From Geodermatophilus dictyosporus (GTDB lineage Bacteria; Actinomycetota; Actinomycetes; Mycobacteriales; Geodermatophilaceae), in contig NZ_FOWQ01000004.1 in NCBI RefSeq assembly GCF_900115505.1, positions 118,250 to 182,249 of the forward strand: a stretch of DNA of 64,000 nucleotides, in the 5' to 3' direction. Below are positions 1 through 8,655 of this stretch, piece after piece; position 1 is the stretch's first letter; each line of letters starts with the position of its first letter. The notes beneath the pieces are model-generated. The model was not told the origin of the DNA. It saw only the letters and a list, made by a program, of their open reading frames with translations, and did not search any database. A program made the translations under genes and the position numbers.

Positions 1-107
1 ACAGGCTGGGGCAGCTCCTGGGGTCCGTCGGAGTGACCCTCGCTCGGCCACCGGAGGCGACGACGCTGCGCGTCGAGGGCGGCCGGGCGGTGGAGCCGAC
101 CGGCTGA
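1..107 (+). CDS. C-terminal fragment of an unidentified protein
   Basis: An open frame enters from the left edge and stops at TGA 105-107. It encodes about 34 residues ending VEPTG. The composition, with alternating hydrophobic residues (LLGSVGVTLARP), looks like ordinary coding sequence. There are too few residues to name a family. It converges on glnA; the strong hairpin at 258-306 lies between the two. Confidence 0.45.
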   Translation, partial: RLGQLLGSVGVTLARPPEATTLRVEGGRAVEPTG

Positions 108-257
108 CCGGACCCATCCGAAGGCCGCGGACGTGGCATCCGCGACGGTCCGGGGCGGAGACCGTCGGGTGCGGCGCGCGTGACGACGGGCGTTCAGCCG
201 CACGTCGGTCCCCTCCCGACCGCCCGTCACGAGGGTGCGCGCCCGGTGCCGGACGCG

Positions 258-306
258 GCGCAGCCCCCGCCAGGGGGATCCGGGGAGACCCTGGCGGGGG
301 CTGCGC
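258..306. terminator. strong hairpin, terminator of glnA
   Basis: Perfect 18-bp inverted repeat (258-275 with 289-306) around a 13-base loop, 33 bases past the glnA stop. There is no U tract, as is usual in very GC-rich actinobacteria. It may also stop transcription of the incoming left-edge gene. The rest of 108-338 shows nothing else I can name. Confidence 0.8.
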
Positions 307-338
307 TTCGCGCAGGTCAGGGGCGGTGGCCCCGTCGC

Positions 339-1775
339 TCAGATGTCGTAGTACATCGCGAACTCGTGCGGGTGCGGGCGGAGGCGGATCGGGTCGATCT
401 CGTTCTCCCGCTTGTACTCGATCCACGTCTCGATCAGGTCGGGGGTGAACACCCCGCCGTCGATCAGGTAGTCGTGGTCGACCTCGAGCCGGTCGAGGAC
501 GGCGTCCAGCGAGGCCGGGACCTTCTCGATGCCCAGGGCCTCCTCGGGCGGCAGCTCGTAGAGGTCCTTGTCCACCGGCGCCGGCGGCTCGATCTTGTTC
601 TTGATGCCGTCGAGGCCGGCCATCAGCATCGCCGAGAAGGCGAGGTAGGGGTTGGCCGAGGGGTCGGGCACGCGGAACTCGATGCGCTTGGCCTTCGGGC
701 TGTCGCCGGAGATCGGGATCCGGCAGCAGGCCGAGCGGTTGCGCGCCGAGTAGACCAGGTTGATCGGGGCCTCGTAGCCGGGCACCAGGCGGTGGTAGCT
801 GTTCACCGTCGGGTTGGTGAAGGCCAGCAGCGACGGGGCGTGGGCCAGCAGGCCGCCGATGTAGTGGCGGGCGGTGTCGGACAGGCCCGCGTAGCCGGTC
901 TCGGCGTGGAAGAGCGGCTCGCCGTCCCGCCAGAGGCTCTGGTGGCAGTGCATGCCCGAACCGTTGTCGCCGAAGAGCGGCTTGGGCATGAACGTGGCGG
1001 TCTTGCCGTGCGCCCAGGCGGTGTTCTTGATGACGTACTTGAACAGCATCAGGCTGTCGGCCGACCGCAGCAGCGTGTCGAACTTGTAGTTGATCTCGGC
1101 CTGGCCGCCGGTGCCCACCTCGTGGTGGCCGCGCTCGAGCTCGAGGCCGACGCCGATGAGGTTCTTCATCATGTCGGCGCGCAGGTCGCTCTGCTGGTCG
1201 TAGGGCTCGACCGGGAAGTAGCCGCCCTTCAGCCGCGCCTTGTAGCCGCGGTTGGGGCCGACGCCGTTCTCACCGGTCGGGGAGCCGGAGTTCCAGGCGC
1301 CCTCGACCGAGTCGATGTGGTAGTAGGCCTCGTTGATGCCGGTGTCGTACCGGATCGAGTCGAAGACGTAGAACTCCGCCTCCGGCCCGAAGTAGGCCGT
1401 GTCGGCGATGCCGCTGCTGGCCAGGTAGGCCTCGGCCTTCTTCGCCACGTTGCGCGGGTCGCGGCTGTAGGCCTCGCGCGTGATCGGGTCGTGGATGAAG
1501 AAGTTGACGTTGAGCGTCCTGTGCTTGCGGAAGGGGTCCACGAACGCGCTGTTGGCGTCGGGCAGCAGCAGCATGTCGGACTCGTTGATGGCCTGGAAGC
1601 CGCGGATCGACGAGCCGTCGAAGCCGAGACCGTCGGAGAACGTGTCCTCGCCGAAGGTCGACGCGGGGATCGTGAAGTGCTGCATGACGCCGGGCAGGTC
1701 GCAGAAGCGGACGTCGACGAACTCGACGTCGTTGTCGCGGATGTAGGCAGCGACCTCGTCGGGACTGGTGAACAT
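339..1775 (-). CDS. glnA: type I glutamine synthetase
   Basis: Makes glutamine from glutamate, ammonia and ATP as a cytoplasmic dodecamer; the central ammonium-assimilation enzyme. The 478 residues match GSI-beta length. An N-terminal beta-grasp region (from [12 protein letters not shown]) is followed by the catalytic domain with [19 protein letters not shown], the MHCHQSLW segment and the NRSACCRIP region. Tyr406 in DLYELPPEE matches the adenylylation tyrosine of the family, so GlnE control is expected. A longer open frame extends upstream, but I start at the ATG with GGAGG six bases before it, where homologous sequence begins. A GlnR-type operator lies upstream (1826-1863), so nitrogen control of transcription is also expected. 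Confidence 0.98.
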   Translation of the reverse strand: MFTSPDEVAAYIRDNDVEFVDVRFCDLPGVMQHFTIPASTFGEDTFSDGLGFDGSSIRGFQAINESDMLLLPDANSAFVDPFRKHRTLNVNFFIHDPITREAYSRDPRNVAKKAEAYLASSGIADTAYFGPEAEFYVFDSIRYDTGINEAYYHIDSVEGAWNSGSPTGENGVGPNRGYKARLKGGYFPVEPYDQQSDLRADMMKNLIGVGLELERGHHEVGTGGQAEINYKFDTLLRSADSLMLFKYVIKNTAWAHGKTATFMPKPLFGDNGSGMHCHQSLWRDGEPLFHAETGYAGLSDTARHYIGGLLAHAPSLLAFTNPTVNSYHRLVPGYEAPINLVYSARNRSACCRIPISGDSPKAKRIEFRVPDPSANPYLAFSAMLMAGLDGIKNKIEPPAPVDKDLYELPPEEALGIEKVPASLDAVLDRLEVDHDYLIDGGVFTPDLIETWIEYKRENEIDPIRLRPHPHEFAMYYDI

Positions 1776-1809
1776 CGATCCTCCGGGAGTGGGCGGACGG
1801 CCTTCGGCC

Positions 1810-1815
1810 AAGCTA
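1810..1815 (-). promoter_or_regulatory. glnA -10 element
   Basis: TAGCTT on the minus strand, about 35 bases before the glnA ATG, so the predicted 5' leader is short (roughly 28 bases). No good -35 hexamer is visible. The GlnR-like repeats sit directly upstream where an activator of a weak promoter would bind. Confidence 0.6.
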
Positions 1816-1825
1816 CGAGCGGGGG

Positions 1826-1863
1826 GTTGCCCCGCGGTGTCCCGTCTGTTTCGGCGCGGTAAC
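1826..1863 (-). promoter_or_regulatory. GlnR-type operator of glnA
   Basis: Read on the minus strand: GTTAC-n6-GAAAC-n6-GACAC-n6-GCAAC. This reproduces the actinobacterial GlnR pattern of alternating GTnAC and GAAAC half-boxes at exact 11-base pitch. The operator ends 10 bases upstream of the -10 element, overlapping the -35 position. The match is read directly; regulation by GlnR is inferred from the known role of this site in streptomycetes and mycobacteria. Confidence 0.8.
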
Positions 1864-1928
1864 AACGCCCCCGGCGTGTCGGCGCCCGTCGTCGTCCCGG
1901 CTCGGAGGGGCCGGCTGCAGGCGCGTCC

Positions 1929-1934
1929 TACGCT
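1929..1934 (+). promoter_or_regulatory. leaderless promoter -10 (RDD gene)
   Basis: TACGCT followed by six bases and the ATG at 1941. A transcript would begin at or next to the start codon. Confidence 0.6.
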
Positions 1935-1940
1935 GGGGGC

Positions 1941-2363
1941 ATGGTCGGGGACGCGCAGCCACCCTCTCAGGGCCGCCGCCGCGGCGCCTCCCTGGGGCTC
2001 CCGTCCGACGGGCCCGGCTCGCTGGCCACCTTCGGCACCCGCGTGCTCGCCTTCCTCGTCGACGCGGTGCTCTCGGCGGTCCTCGCCGGCCTGTTCACCG
2101 CGCCGGACCTGCCGGGCAACTGGAGCCTGCTGTCCTTCGCCGTCGTCTACGTCGTGTCCCTCGTCGCCGTCGGGCAGACGCCGGGCATGCGGCTGCTCGG
2201 CCTGCGGCTGGCCCACGACCGGCCGGCGGCGCGGCTGGCGCTGTGGCGGGCCGTCGTCCGCACCGGGCTGCTGATGCTGCTGGTCCCGGCGCTGGTCGTC
2301 GACGCCGACGGCCGCGGGCTGCACGACCGCCTCACCGACACCGCCGTCGTCCGCGAGCGCTGA
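1941..2363 (+). CDS. RDD family membrane protein
   Basis: 140-residue membrane protein. The RDD domain spans about residues 28-135, with the R-D pair in [13 protein letters not shown] and hydrophobic stretches near residues 34-48, 58-74 and 105-118. Function of RDD proteins is poorly known; some act as ion exchangers. The same gene type sits beside glnA in mycobacteria (knowledge of gene order), facing away from glnA here. No Shine-Dalgarno; the -10-like TACGCT six bases before ATG points to leaderless translation. The ORF ends ten bases before the next gene. Confidence 0.85.
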   Translation: MVGDAQPPSQGRRRGASLGLPSDGPGSLATFGTRVLAFLVDAVLSAVLAGLFTAPDLPGNWSLLSFAVVYVVSLVAVGQTPGMRLLGLRLAHDRPAARLALWRAVVRTGLLMLLVPALVVDADGRGLHDRLTDTAVVRER

Positions 2364-2372
2364 AGGACCACC

Positions 2373-2912
2373 GTGCCCCCCACCGCTCGCAGGCTCGCGG
2401 CGGGACCCCGCACGATGGCCGTGAGACGGGAACGGCCCGCCGACCACCGCGCCGTCGGCGACGTCCACCGGGCGGCCTTCCCGACGCCGGTGGAGGCGCG
2501 GCTGGTCGAGGAGCTGCGCGAGGACGCCGGGTTCCTCCCGCACCTGTCCCTCGTGGCCGTGGACGGCGACGACGTCGTCGGGCACGTCCTGGCCACCCGC
2601 GGGTGGATCGAGCCGCTCGGCGCACCTGCGCTCGGGCTCGGCCCGCTCGGCGTGCGGCCGGACAGGCAGGGCCGCGGGACGGGCACGGTGCTGGTGCACG
2701 CGCTGCTCGCCGTCGCCGAGGCGGCGGGGGAGCGCCTGGTCACGCTGCTCGGGTCGCCGGCCTACTACGGGCGCTTCGGCTTCCGGGCGGCGTCCGACCT
2801 CGGCCTCGCCCCGCCCGACCCGGCGTGGGGCGCGCACTTCCAGGCCCGCCGGCTCGACGGGCCCGAGCAGCGCGGCACCTTCCGCTACGCCGCGCCCTTC
2901 GACCGGCTGTGA
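2373..2912 (+). CDS. GNAT family N-acetyltransferase (YhbS-like)
   Basis: Transfers an acetyl group from acetyl-CoA to an unknown amine. The 179 residues carry a GNAT fold with the acetyl-CoA loop [14 protein letters not shown] (about residues 90-103) and the C-terminal [11 protein letters not shown] segment, typical of the YhbS subgroup. I use the GTG at 2373 because AGGA precedes it by six bases; an ATG at 2415 (residue 15) is a reasonable alternative, since family homology begins near there. It follows the RDD gene by nine bases and is probably co-transcribed with it. Confidence 0.85.
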   Translation: MPPTARRLAAGPRTMAVRRERPADHRAVGDVHRAAFPTPVEARLVEELREDAGFLPHLSLVAVDGDDVVGHVLATRGWIEPLGAPALGLGPLGVRPDRQGRGTGTVLVHALLAVAEAAGERLVTLLGSPAYYGRFGFRAASDLGLAPPDPAWGAHFQARRLDGPEQRGTFRYAAPFDRL

Positions 2913-2945
2913 CGGCCACCCCGCGGGGAGCAGGGTGGTCCGTCC

Positions 2946-3812
2946 TCAGCGGCGGCGGACCTGCCGGGAGCTGACCGACATCTGCCGGCCGCCGGGCAGC
3001 GGGCCGCCGGGGACGGGCATCCGCGGACCGCCGAGCGCGGACATCCGCCGGCCGAGGCTGTTGACCTCGGCGGCCGAGAGGTTGCGCGGCAGCTTCATCA
3101 CGTGGGTGCTGAGCCTGCGCAGGGGCACCTGCCCCTCCTCGTCGCCCACCATGACGTCGTAGATCGGGGTGTCGCCGACGACGCGGGCGATCTTCTTCTT
3201 CTCCTGGGCGATCAGGCCGCGGACGCGGGCGGGGGAGCCCTCGCCGACCAGGATGATCCCGGGGCGGCCGAGCACGCGGTGCACGCTGTCGAGCTGGGTG
3301 GTGCCGGCGACGCCCGCGCTGACCCGCCAGTCGCCGCGCATGCCCTCGAGCACCCAGGCGGCCGCGCCCGGCTGGCCCTCCACCTGGCGGTAGGCCGAGC
3401 CCTGCGCCCGGCGGCCGAACACGATCATCGCGGCCATCAGGCCGAGGACGATCGCCAGCGGCAGGAGCAGGAACGGTGCGCCGAAGAGGATCGCCAGCAG
3501 CTCCACGACGCCGGCCACCGCCACGAAGGCGATGAGCATCAGCCAGGGCAGCTTGGGGTCGTTCTTCCGCGTGAGCGAGTAGGCCTGCTTGATCATGCGG
3601 ACCTGGTTGCCGACCCTCTTCAGGCGCCCGACCTTGGGCTGACCGTCCGCGCCGGCCTTGCCCTTGGCCTTGGTGTCCTTGCCGGCGGTGCCCTTCGCGG
3701 AGGCGGCCGTGGCCCCGGCGGCAGCGCCCGAGGACCGGCCGCGCCCCGCGGCGGGGCCGCGCCCCGCCTTGCCGGCGGGCGCGGGGGAGTCTGTGGGCTT
3801 GCTGCGTGCCAT
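2946..3812 (-). CDS. DUF4191-like membrane protein
   Basis: 288 residues, of unknown function. A low-complexity Lys/Ala/Gly-rich N-terminus (1-60) leads to a basic helix (LKRVGNQVRMIKQAY). Two adjacent membrane segments follow at about 92-110 and 113-132. The C-terminal cytoplasmic domain contains the motifs GRPGIILVGEG and AQEKKKIARVVGDTPIYDV. This matches the actinobacterial family found next to lipA. The C-terminus is rich in Gly, Pro and Arg. ATG start lacks a Shine-Dalgarno but has TATCCT six bases upstream. Confidence 0.85.
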   Translation of the reverse strand: MARSKPTDSPAPAGKAGRGPAAGRGRSSGAAAGATAASAKGTAGKDTKAKGKAGADGQPKVGRLKRVGNQVRMIKQAYSLTRKNDPKLPWLMLIAFVAVAGVVELLAILFGAPFLLLPLAIVLGLMAAMIVFGRRAQGSAYRQVEGQPGAAAWVLEGMRGDWRVSAGVAGTTQLDSVHRVLGRPGIILVGEGSPARVRGLIAQEKKKIARVVGDTPIYDVMVGDEEGQVPLRRLSTHVMKLPRNLSAAEVNSLGRRMSALGGPRMPVPGGPLPGGRQMSVSSRQVRRR

Positions 3813-3818
3813 GTCCCC

Positions 3819-3824
3819 AGGATA
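3819..3824 (-). promoter_or_regulatory. leaderless promoter -10 (DUF4191-like gene)
   Basis: TATCCT on the minus strand, six bases before the ATG at 3812. Confidence 0.6.
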
Positions 3825-3863
3825 GGGGCGTGCGGGCAGCAGTCCGGTCGGCGCGGCGGGAGT

Positions 3864-4841
3864 TCAGCCCCGAGGAGCGAGACCGCGGGCCTCCACGGCC
3901 TGCTGGTAGAGCCGCCCGGCCCGGTAGGAGCTGCGCACCAGCGGCCCGGCGAGCACGCCCGGGAAGCCGATCTCCTCGGCCTGCTGCTGGAAGCCGACGA
4001 ACTCCTCGGGCTTGACCCAGCGGACGACGGGGTGGTGCCGCGGCGAGGGCCGCAGGTACTGGGTGATGGTGAGCAGGTCGCAGCCGGCCTCGTGCAGGGC
4101 GCGCATCGTCTCCAGCACCTCGTGGGGCTCCTCGCCCATGCCGAGGATGAGGTTGGACTTGGTCACCAGCCCGGCCTCCCGGGCGGCGGTGATCACCGCG
4201 AGCGACCGCTCGAAGCGGAAGCCCGGCCGGATCCGCTTGAAGATCCGCGGCACGGTCTCCACGTTGTGCGCGAGCACCTCCGGCCGCGAGGAGAACACCT
4301 CGGCGAGCTGCGCGGGCTCGGCGTTGAAGTCGGGGATGAGCAGCTCGACGCCACAGCCGGGGACGGCGGCGTGGATCTGCCGGACTGTCTCGGCGTAGAG
4401 CCAGGCCCCGCCGTCGGGCAGGTCGTCGCGGGCGACCCCGGTGACGGTGGCGTAGCGCAGCTGCATCGCGGCCACGCTCTCGGCCACGCGGCGGGGCTCG
4501 TCGGCGTCGAACTCGGCCGGCTTGCCGGTGTCGATCTGGCAGAAGTCACAGCGCCGGGTGCACTGGTCGCCACCGATGAGGAAGGTGGCCTCCCGGTCCT
4601 CCCAGCACTCGTAGATGTTGGGGCAACCGGCTTCTTCGCAGACGGTGTGCAGGCCCTCGCGGCGGACCAGCGACTTGAGCTCGGTGTACTCCGGGCCGGT
4701 CTTGAGCCGGGTCTTGATCCAGTCGGGCTTGCGCTCGATCGGGACCTGGCTGTTGCGGACCTCCAGGCGCAGCAGCTTGCGTCCGGCGGGCTCGACCTTC
4801 GCGGGGGGAGTGGGCACCGCCGTCTCGCTCATGACCAGCAC
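3864..4841 (-). CDS. lipA: lipoyl synthase
   Basis: Radical-SAM enzyme that inserts two sulfurs into octanoyl-protein to make lipoyl groups, for example on SucB encoded at 17463-19370. The 325 residues hold both cluster sets: the auxiliary cluster cysteines in [12 protein letters not shown], and the radical-SAM CTRRCDFC. The C-terminal RSSYRAG closes the auxiliary site. GTG at 4841 has a G-rich Shine-Dalgarno-like stretch four bases away; the ATG at 4832 is the alternative. lipB is about 7 kb away rather than adjacent. Confidence 0.97.
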   Translation of the reverse strand: MLVMSETAVPTPPAKVEPAGRKLLRLEVRNSQVPIERKPDWIKTRLKTGPEYTELKSLVRREGLHTVCEEAGCPNIYECWEDREATFLIGGDQCTRRCDFCQIDTGKPAEFDADEPRRVAESVAAMQLRYATVTGVARDDLPDGGAWLYAETVRQIHAAVPGCGVELLIPDFNAEPAQLAEVFSSRPEVLAHNVETVPRIFKRIRPGFRFERSLAVITAAREAGLVTKSNLILGMGEEPHEVLETMRALHEAGCDLLTITQYLRPSPRHHPVVRWVKPEEFVGFQQQAEEIGFPGVLAGPLVRSSYRAGRLYQQAVEARGLAPRG

Positions 4842-4857
4842 GGTACCCCCGGACGCG

Positions 4858-4895
4858 CACCGCCCCCGCTGCCTCGGGAGGCAGCGGGGGCGGTG
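4858..4895 (-). terminator. terminator of the repeat-protein gene
   Basis: Perfect 18-bp inverted repeat (4858-4875 with 4878-4895) whose central GG leaves a tight loop. It lies 22 bases past the stop of the gene ending at 4917 and just upstream of lipA, so it separates the two. Confidence 0.75.
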
Positions 4896-4916
4896 TGGGA
4901 GAGCTCTCGGCGCGGC

Positions 4917-6026
4917 TCAGGCCTGGCCGGCTCCGGGCGGGCCGGCGGTCGGGCCGGCGTCCTGGGCGCCGCCACCGCTGGTGTACGGCTCGGGGGCGGT
5001 CTGCGTCGGGTCGGTCTCGCCGGCGGCGTCGTCACCGGCCACGAGCTGCGCGTCGCGGATGCCCATGTCGGACTCGTTGGGCGCGGAGTCGCCGGCCTCC
5101 CACTGGGCGCTGGAGACGGTCTTGCCGGCGTTGTCGTTGCTCGGGGAACTGGGCACGGGGTCCTCTCGGTAGCTCGGCACGGGCCCGTCACCGGCAGGGG
5201 CCGGCGTCCACGGGTCCGCCTTCTTCCGGCGCAGCAGCACGAAGGCCACCGCCCCGGCGACGAGGGCGGCGACGACCCACGGCCAGCGGCGCGGCTCGGG
5301 CGCGAGCCCGGCCCTCCGCGTGGTCCGCGCGGCCGTCCGCGCCGCCCTCGTCCTCGTGTCCCTACCCGTTCTCGCCGACTTCGTGCGCAGGTCGGCCGTC
5401 GCCTTCGTGGTGGTGGCGACGAGCTCGGCGCGGCGGTGCTCGAGCTCGCCGAGGGCGGCCTCGACACCGGCGGCCAGGGTGCCCCGGGCGTGCTCGAGGG
5501 CGGGCCCGACCGCGTCGCGGGCGGCGACGACGCGGGGCGCGACCTCGGTGGTCAGGGCCTTGCGGGTGGCCGCCGAGGCGGCCTCCACGTGCGGGGCGAG
5601 GTCGGCGGCGGCCCGGGCGGCCACGGCACCCGCCGCGGTGAGCGCGGAGGTGACGGCGGGACCGGCGGCACCGCGGGCGGCCTCCAGGCGCGGGGTCAGG
5701 GCCTCGACGGCGGCGTCGACCCGCTCGCGGGCCAGCTCCAGCACGGGGCCGGCCGCGTCGCGGGCGGACTCCACCCGGGGCGAGAGCGCCTCCCGGGCGG
5801 AGGCGAGCGCCGGGGCGGCGACGGCGACGGCAGCGGCGACCTTCGGGACGACGACGTCGCGGGCGGCGTCGAGGGCGGGACCGGCCGCGTCACGGGCCGC
5901 CTCGACGCGCGGGGCGAGCTGCTCGGCAGCGGCCCGCGACGCCTCGGTCACGGCGGCGCCCAGGTGGCTGAACCCCTCCTGGAGCTCGGCCCCGATGACC
6001 TGGCCGCGGGTTTGACTACGGGACAC
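4917..6026 (-). CDS. alanine-rich amphipathic repeat protein, tail-anchored
   Basis: 369 residues, no named family. Residues about 15-215 consist of imperfect repeats around a core like APRVEAARDAAGPAL, recurring every 20-35 residues. Charged and alanine positions alternate as in long amphipathic or apolipoprotein-like helices. A basic stretch (RTRAARTAARTTRRAG) then precedes one membrane span, WPWVVAALVAGAVAFVLL, followed by RRKK. The last 100 residues are acidic and disordered-looking. GTG start has GGAGG nine bases upstream; the open frame extends further but without such a site. Streptomycetes carry similar Ala-rich tail-anchored proteins, so an envelope- or membrane-surface role is plausible but unproven. 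Confidence 0.75.
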   Translation of the reverse strand: MSRSQTRGQVIGAELQEGFSHLGAAVTEASRAAAEQLAPRVEAARDAAGPALDAARDVVVPKVAAAVAVAAPALASAREALSPRVESARDAAGPVLELARERVDAAVEALTPRLEAARGAAGPAVTSALTAAGAVAARAAADLAPHVEAASAATRKALTTEVAPRVVAARDAVGPALEHARGTLAAGVEAALGELEHRRAELVATTTKATADLRTKSARTGRDTRTRAARTAARTTRRAGLAPEPRRWPWVVAALVAGAVAFVLLRRKKADPWTPAPAGDGPVPSYREDPVPSSPSNDNAGKTVSSAQWEAGDSAPNESDMGIRDAQLVAGDDAAGETDPTQTAPEPYTSGGGAQDAGPTAGPPGAGQA

Positions 6027-6112
6027 GGGATGGACCTCCGGGTTGATCGACTCCGGCCATCCTGCCCGGTCCCGCTGGCGGGCACACCCCGGGGGAGCGC
6101 GGCCCCCGGCGG

Positions 6113-8395
6113 TCACACGCGGTGGCTGGACCCGCCCGTGCGCGTGCCGGCCAGCCACCCGACGAAGTCGGCGACGGGCATCGGCCGGGCGATGGCGTAG
6201 CCCTGCGCGACGTCGCAGCCGAGGTCGGCCAGCCGCCGTCCGGTGGCGAGGTCCTCCACGCCCTCGGCGACCAGGCTCAGCCCCAGGTCGTGCGCCAGCG
6301 CGGCGGTGTGCCGCACGATCGCCGCGGCCCGCTCGTCGCGGTCGACGTCGGCGGTCAGGCTGCGGTCGAGCTTGAGCTCGTCGGCGGGCAGGTGCCGGAG
6401 GTAGGCCAGCGAGCTGTAGCCGGTGCCGTAGTCGTCGATGGACGTGCGCACGCCGAGCCGGCGCAGCTCGCCGAGCACCCGGCGGCCGCGCTCGGGGTCG
6501 GCCATGAGGGTGTCCTCGACCAGCTCCAGGGTCAGCGCCTGCGGGGGCAGCCCCCGGCGGCCGAGGGCGGCGGCCACCTTGGCCGGCAGGTCCAGGTCGG
6601 CGACGTTGGCCGCCGACAGGTTGACCGAGACCGGCACCCGGTGCTCGGCCCACCACAGGGCGACCGCGTCCAGCGACCGGTCGAGCACCGCGTCGGTGAG
6701 CGGGCGCAGCAGCCCCGCCTGCTCGGCGGCGGGCAGCACGAACGCGGGGCTGAGCAGCCCGCGCGTGGGGTGCTGCCAGCGCAGCAGCGCCTCGACGCCG
6801 ACCGGCCGGCCGTCGTCCATCGCGACCTGCGGCTGCAGGTGCACGATCAGCTCGTCCTCGACCAGCGCGGTGCGCAGCTCCTCCATGGTGCGCAGCCGGT
6901 CACCGGAGTCGCTGCCCGGGTCGGGCACGTACACCTGGACGCCGGTGCGCCCGGACTTGGCCGCGTACATGGCCACGTCGGCGCAGCGCAGCAGCTCCTG
7001 GACGTCGTCGGCGGGCACCGGGGCGGTGGACACGCCGATGCTGACGCCGACGTGCAGCCGGATGCCCCCGACCGGGAAGGGCTGGCGGAGCAGCCCGTCG
7101 ACCACGCCGGCGAAGTCGGCCGCGGTCTCGAGGTCCGTGCCGGGCAGCAGCACGGCGAACTCGTCGCCACCGAGGCGGGCCAGCACCTCGCCGGGCCGCA
7201 GCGCGGGGGTCAGCCGCGGGCCGACCTGGCGCAGCAGCTCGTCGCCGGCGCTGTGGCCGAGGCTGTCGTTGACCTCCTTGAAGCCGTCGAGGTCGAGCAG
7301 CAGCAGGGCCGCGGGCCGCGCGGTGGTGGCCGCGGCGACGACGTCGCGGGCGGCCTCGAGCAGCGCGCGCCGGTTGGGCAGGCCGGTCAGCTCGTCGGTG
7401 CGGGCCTCGAGCTTGACCTCGCGGATCGTGCGGACCTCGCGGAAGGTGACCGCCGTCCGGGCCAGCGCGGCCAGGACGCACCCGATCGCGGCCCACGCCG
7501 CCCACGGCGACATCCGGTCGCCCCAGCCGAGGCCGAGCACGAAGAGGCTGGCCAGGTTGCACACCAGCGGGACGGCGAGCACCCGCCAGCCCACCTGGGT
7601 GTCGGCCTCGCGCGACGGGGGGACCGTCCGGTCGCTGCGGTGGGCGGCCAGCGCCATGAGCAGCATGCCGCTGAGCCAGGTGAGGTCGAGCGGGCCGCCC
7701 TCGACGTAGTCCCCCACGGTGGCCAGGTCGAGGTAGACGATGTCGCCGACCAGGTTGGCCACGATGCCGCCCCCGAGCAGCAGCAGCGCGGGGTCGCGGC
7801 GCACGCCGAGGATCGCCGACACGGCGACGAGGACGGCGAGCAGCACGACGTCGGCCACGGGGTAGGCCAGGTTGGTGACGACGGCGGCGAGACTGCCCTC
7901 GGTCAGGCGCAGGGCCGGCTCCAGCAGCACCGCGACGGCCACGGCCGTGGCGCCCAGGGCGCCGATCCCGCCGTCGAGCCACATGCTCGCGTGGAAGCGC
8001 TGCACGCGGGTGCGGATGAGGGCGATGAGCGCGACGTACAGCGGCACGAAGTAGCCGAGGTAGAAGAAGTCGGCCAGCGAGGGGTAGGGCTCGTAGGTCA
8101 GCCGGGCGATGACCAGCGTGTAGACGAGGTTGCCGACGGTGTTGAGCACGAAGGCGACGGCCAGGCTGGTCCAGGCGAGGCGCTCCGCGCGGTTGCGGCG
8201 GGCGGCGAGGACGCAGACGACGGCGGCCAGCAGGCAGACGGCGTTGTAGAGGACCAGGTCGTAGGCCAGGGCCCACGCCTCGCCGTCCGGACGCGGTCCG
8301 ACGCCGGTGGCGAAGAGCGCGAGGACGAGGCCGATCGAGCCCAGGGTCCAGCGGGAGCCGCGACGGTCGGGCTCTCTCTCCGCGTTCGATCGCAC
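6113..8395 (-). CDS. membrane-bound GGDEF-EAL protein (c-di-GMP turnover)
   Basis: Bifunctional diguanylate cyclase/phosphodiesterase acting at the inner membrane. The N-terminal half (residues about 15-325) has eight to ten hydrophobic segments and is not a sensor type I recognise. The GGDEF domain follows with RTDELTGLPNRRALL and an intact LGGDEFAVLL. The EAL domain then shows VEALLRWQHP, the SVNLSA stretch, ELVEDTLM, and the IDDYGTGYSSL loop. Both active sites look intact; an obvious I-site RxxD is not seen before GGDEF, where the sequence is RPGEVLARLGGDEF. GTG start, no clear Shine-Dalgarno. It diverges from leuS. Confidence 0.93.
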   Translation of the reverse strand: MRSNAEREPDRRGSRWTLGSIGLVLALFATGVGPRPDGEAWALAYDLVLYNAVCLLAAVVCVLAARRNRAERLAWTSLAVAFVLNTVGNLVYTLVIARLTYEPYPSLADFFYLGYFVPLYVALIALIRTRVQRFHASMWLDGGIGALGATAVAVAVLLEPALRLTEGSLAAVVTNLAYPVADVVLLAVLVAVSAILGVRRDPALLLLGGGIVANLVGDIVYLDLATVGDYVEGGPLDLTWLSGMLLMALAAHRSDRTVPPSREADTQVGWRVLAVPLVCNLASLFVLGLGWGDRMSPWAAWAAIGCVLAALARTAVTFREVRTIREVKLEARTDELTGLPNRRALLEAARDVVAAATTARPAALLLLDLDGFKEVNDSLGHSAGDELLRQVGPRLTPALRPGEVLARLGGDEFAVLLPGTDLETAADFAGVVDGLLRQPFPVGGIRLHVGVSIGVSTAPVPADDVQELLRCADVAMYAAKSGRTGVQVYVPDPGSDSGDRLRTMEELRTALVEDELIVHLQPQVAMDDGRPVGVEALLRWQHPTRGLLSPAFVLPAAEQAGLLRPLTDAVLDRSLDAVALWWAEHRVPVSVNLSAANVADLDLPAKVAAALGRRGLPPQALTLELVEDTLMADPERGRRVLGELRRLGVRTSIDDYGTGYSSLAYLRHLPADELKLDRSLTADVDRDERAAAIVRHTAALAHDLGLSLVAEGVEDLATGRRLADLGCDVAQGYAIARPMPVADFVGWLAGTRTGGSSHRV

Positions 8396-8519
8396 ACGAT
8401 CGGTCTCGGCAGGGCGGGACGGGGACTACAGCCCGGTCCGCCGCCGGTTCACCCTCCCGGGTGGTGTGCACGGGACGGCGGCCGGCCGCATCCGCGCGCG
8501 TCCCGCCGGTGCGGCGGAG

Positions 8520-8525
8520 TAGGCT
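8520..8525 (+). promoter_or_regulatory. -10 element of the leuS leader transcript
   Basis: TAGGCT followed by seven bases and the GTG at 8533, so the leader peptide itself would be translated leaderlessly. Upstream 8396-8519 is divergent promoter space; no convincing -35 is seen. Confidence 0.6.
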
Positions 8526-8532
8526 CGCGCGC

Positions 8533-8568
8533 GTGATCGGGCAGCTGCTCCTTCGCCGGCCGTGCTGA
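8533..8568 (+). CDS. leuS leader peptide MIGQLLLRRPC
   Basis: Eleven codons from GTG 8533 to TGA 8566-8568. Codons 5-7 are CTG CTC CTT, three consecutive leucines, in front of the leucyl-tRNA synthetase gene. Such a run, next to a hairpin and an intrinsic terminator, is the signature of ribosome-mediated attenuation: scarce charged tRNA-Leu stalls the ribosome on the Leu codons. Start is leaderless (TAGGCT seven bases upstream). The peptide is too short for any independent function to be inferred. Confidence 0.7.
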   Translation: MIGQLLLRRPC

Positions 8569-8592
8569 TCTGACCGACGCAGACAGCACGGC
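8559..8592 (+). promoter_or_regulatory. leader hairpin over the peptide stop codon
   Basis: Nine-bp perfect inverted repeat, 8559-8567 with 8584-8592, with a 16-base loop. The left arm includes the last codons and stop of the leader peptide, so ribosome position decides whether it forms. It abuts the terminator stem two bases downstream. I could not identify an unambiguous antiterminator pairing that overlaps the terminator arm. Confidence 0.6.
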
Positions 8593-8594
8593 GA

Positions 8595-8619
8595 CCCCTC
8601 CTGCGCGAGGGGTTTTTTT
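8595..8619 (+). terminator. intrinsic terminator/attenuator before leuS
   Basis: Six-bp stem (8595-8600 with 8607-8612), hexaloop CTGCGC, followed by seven T (8613-8619). This is the only hairpin with a U tract I found in the window. It lies 36 bases before the leuS ATG and inside its leader, so most transcripts should end here unless readthrough is induced. Confidence 0.8.
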
Positions 8620-8655
8620 CTGCCCGCCGCACGACCGCCGAGGAGAACCGCGACC

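Noticed and set aside
3102-6200. 1032-residue forward open frame
   Set aside because: Runs antisense to DUF4191, lipA and the repeat protein; no recognisable domain and no promoter or ribosome site.
8533-8655. T-box riboswitch before leuS
   Set aside because: No T-box bulge sequence or long stem I is visible; the Leu-codon peptide and terminator explain the leader better.
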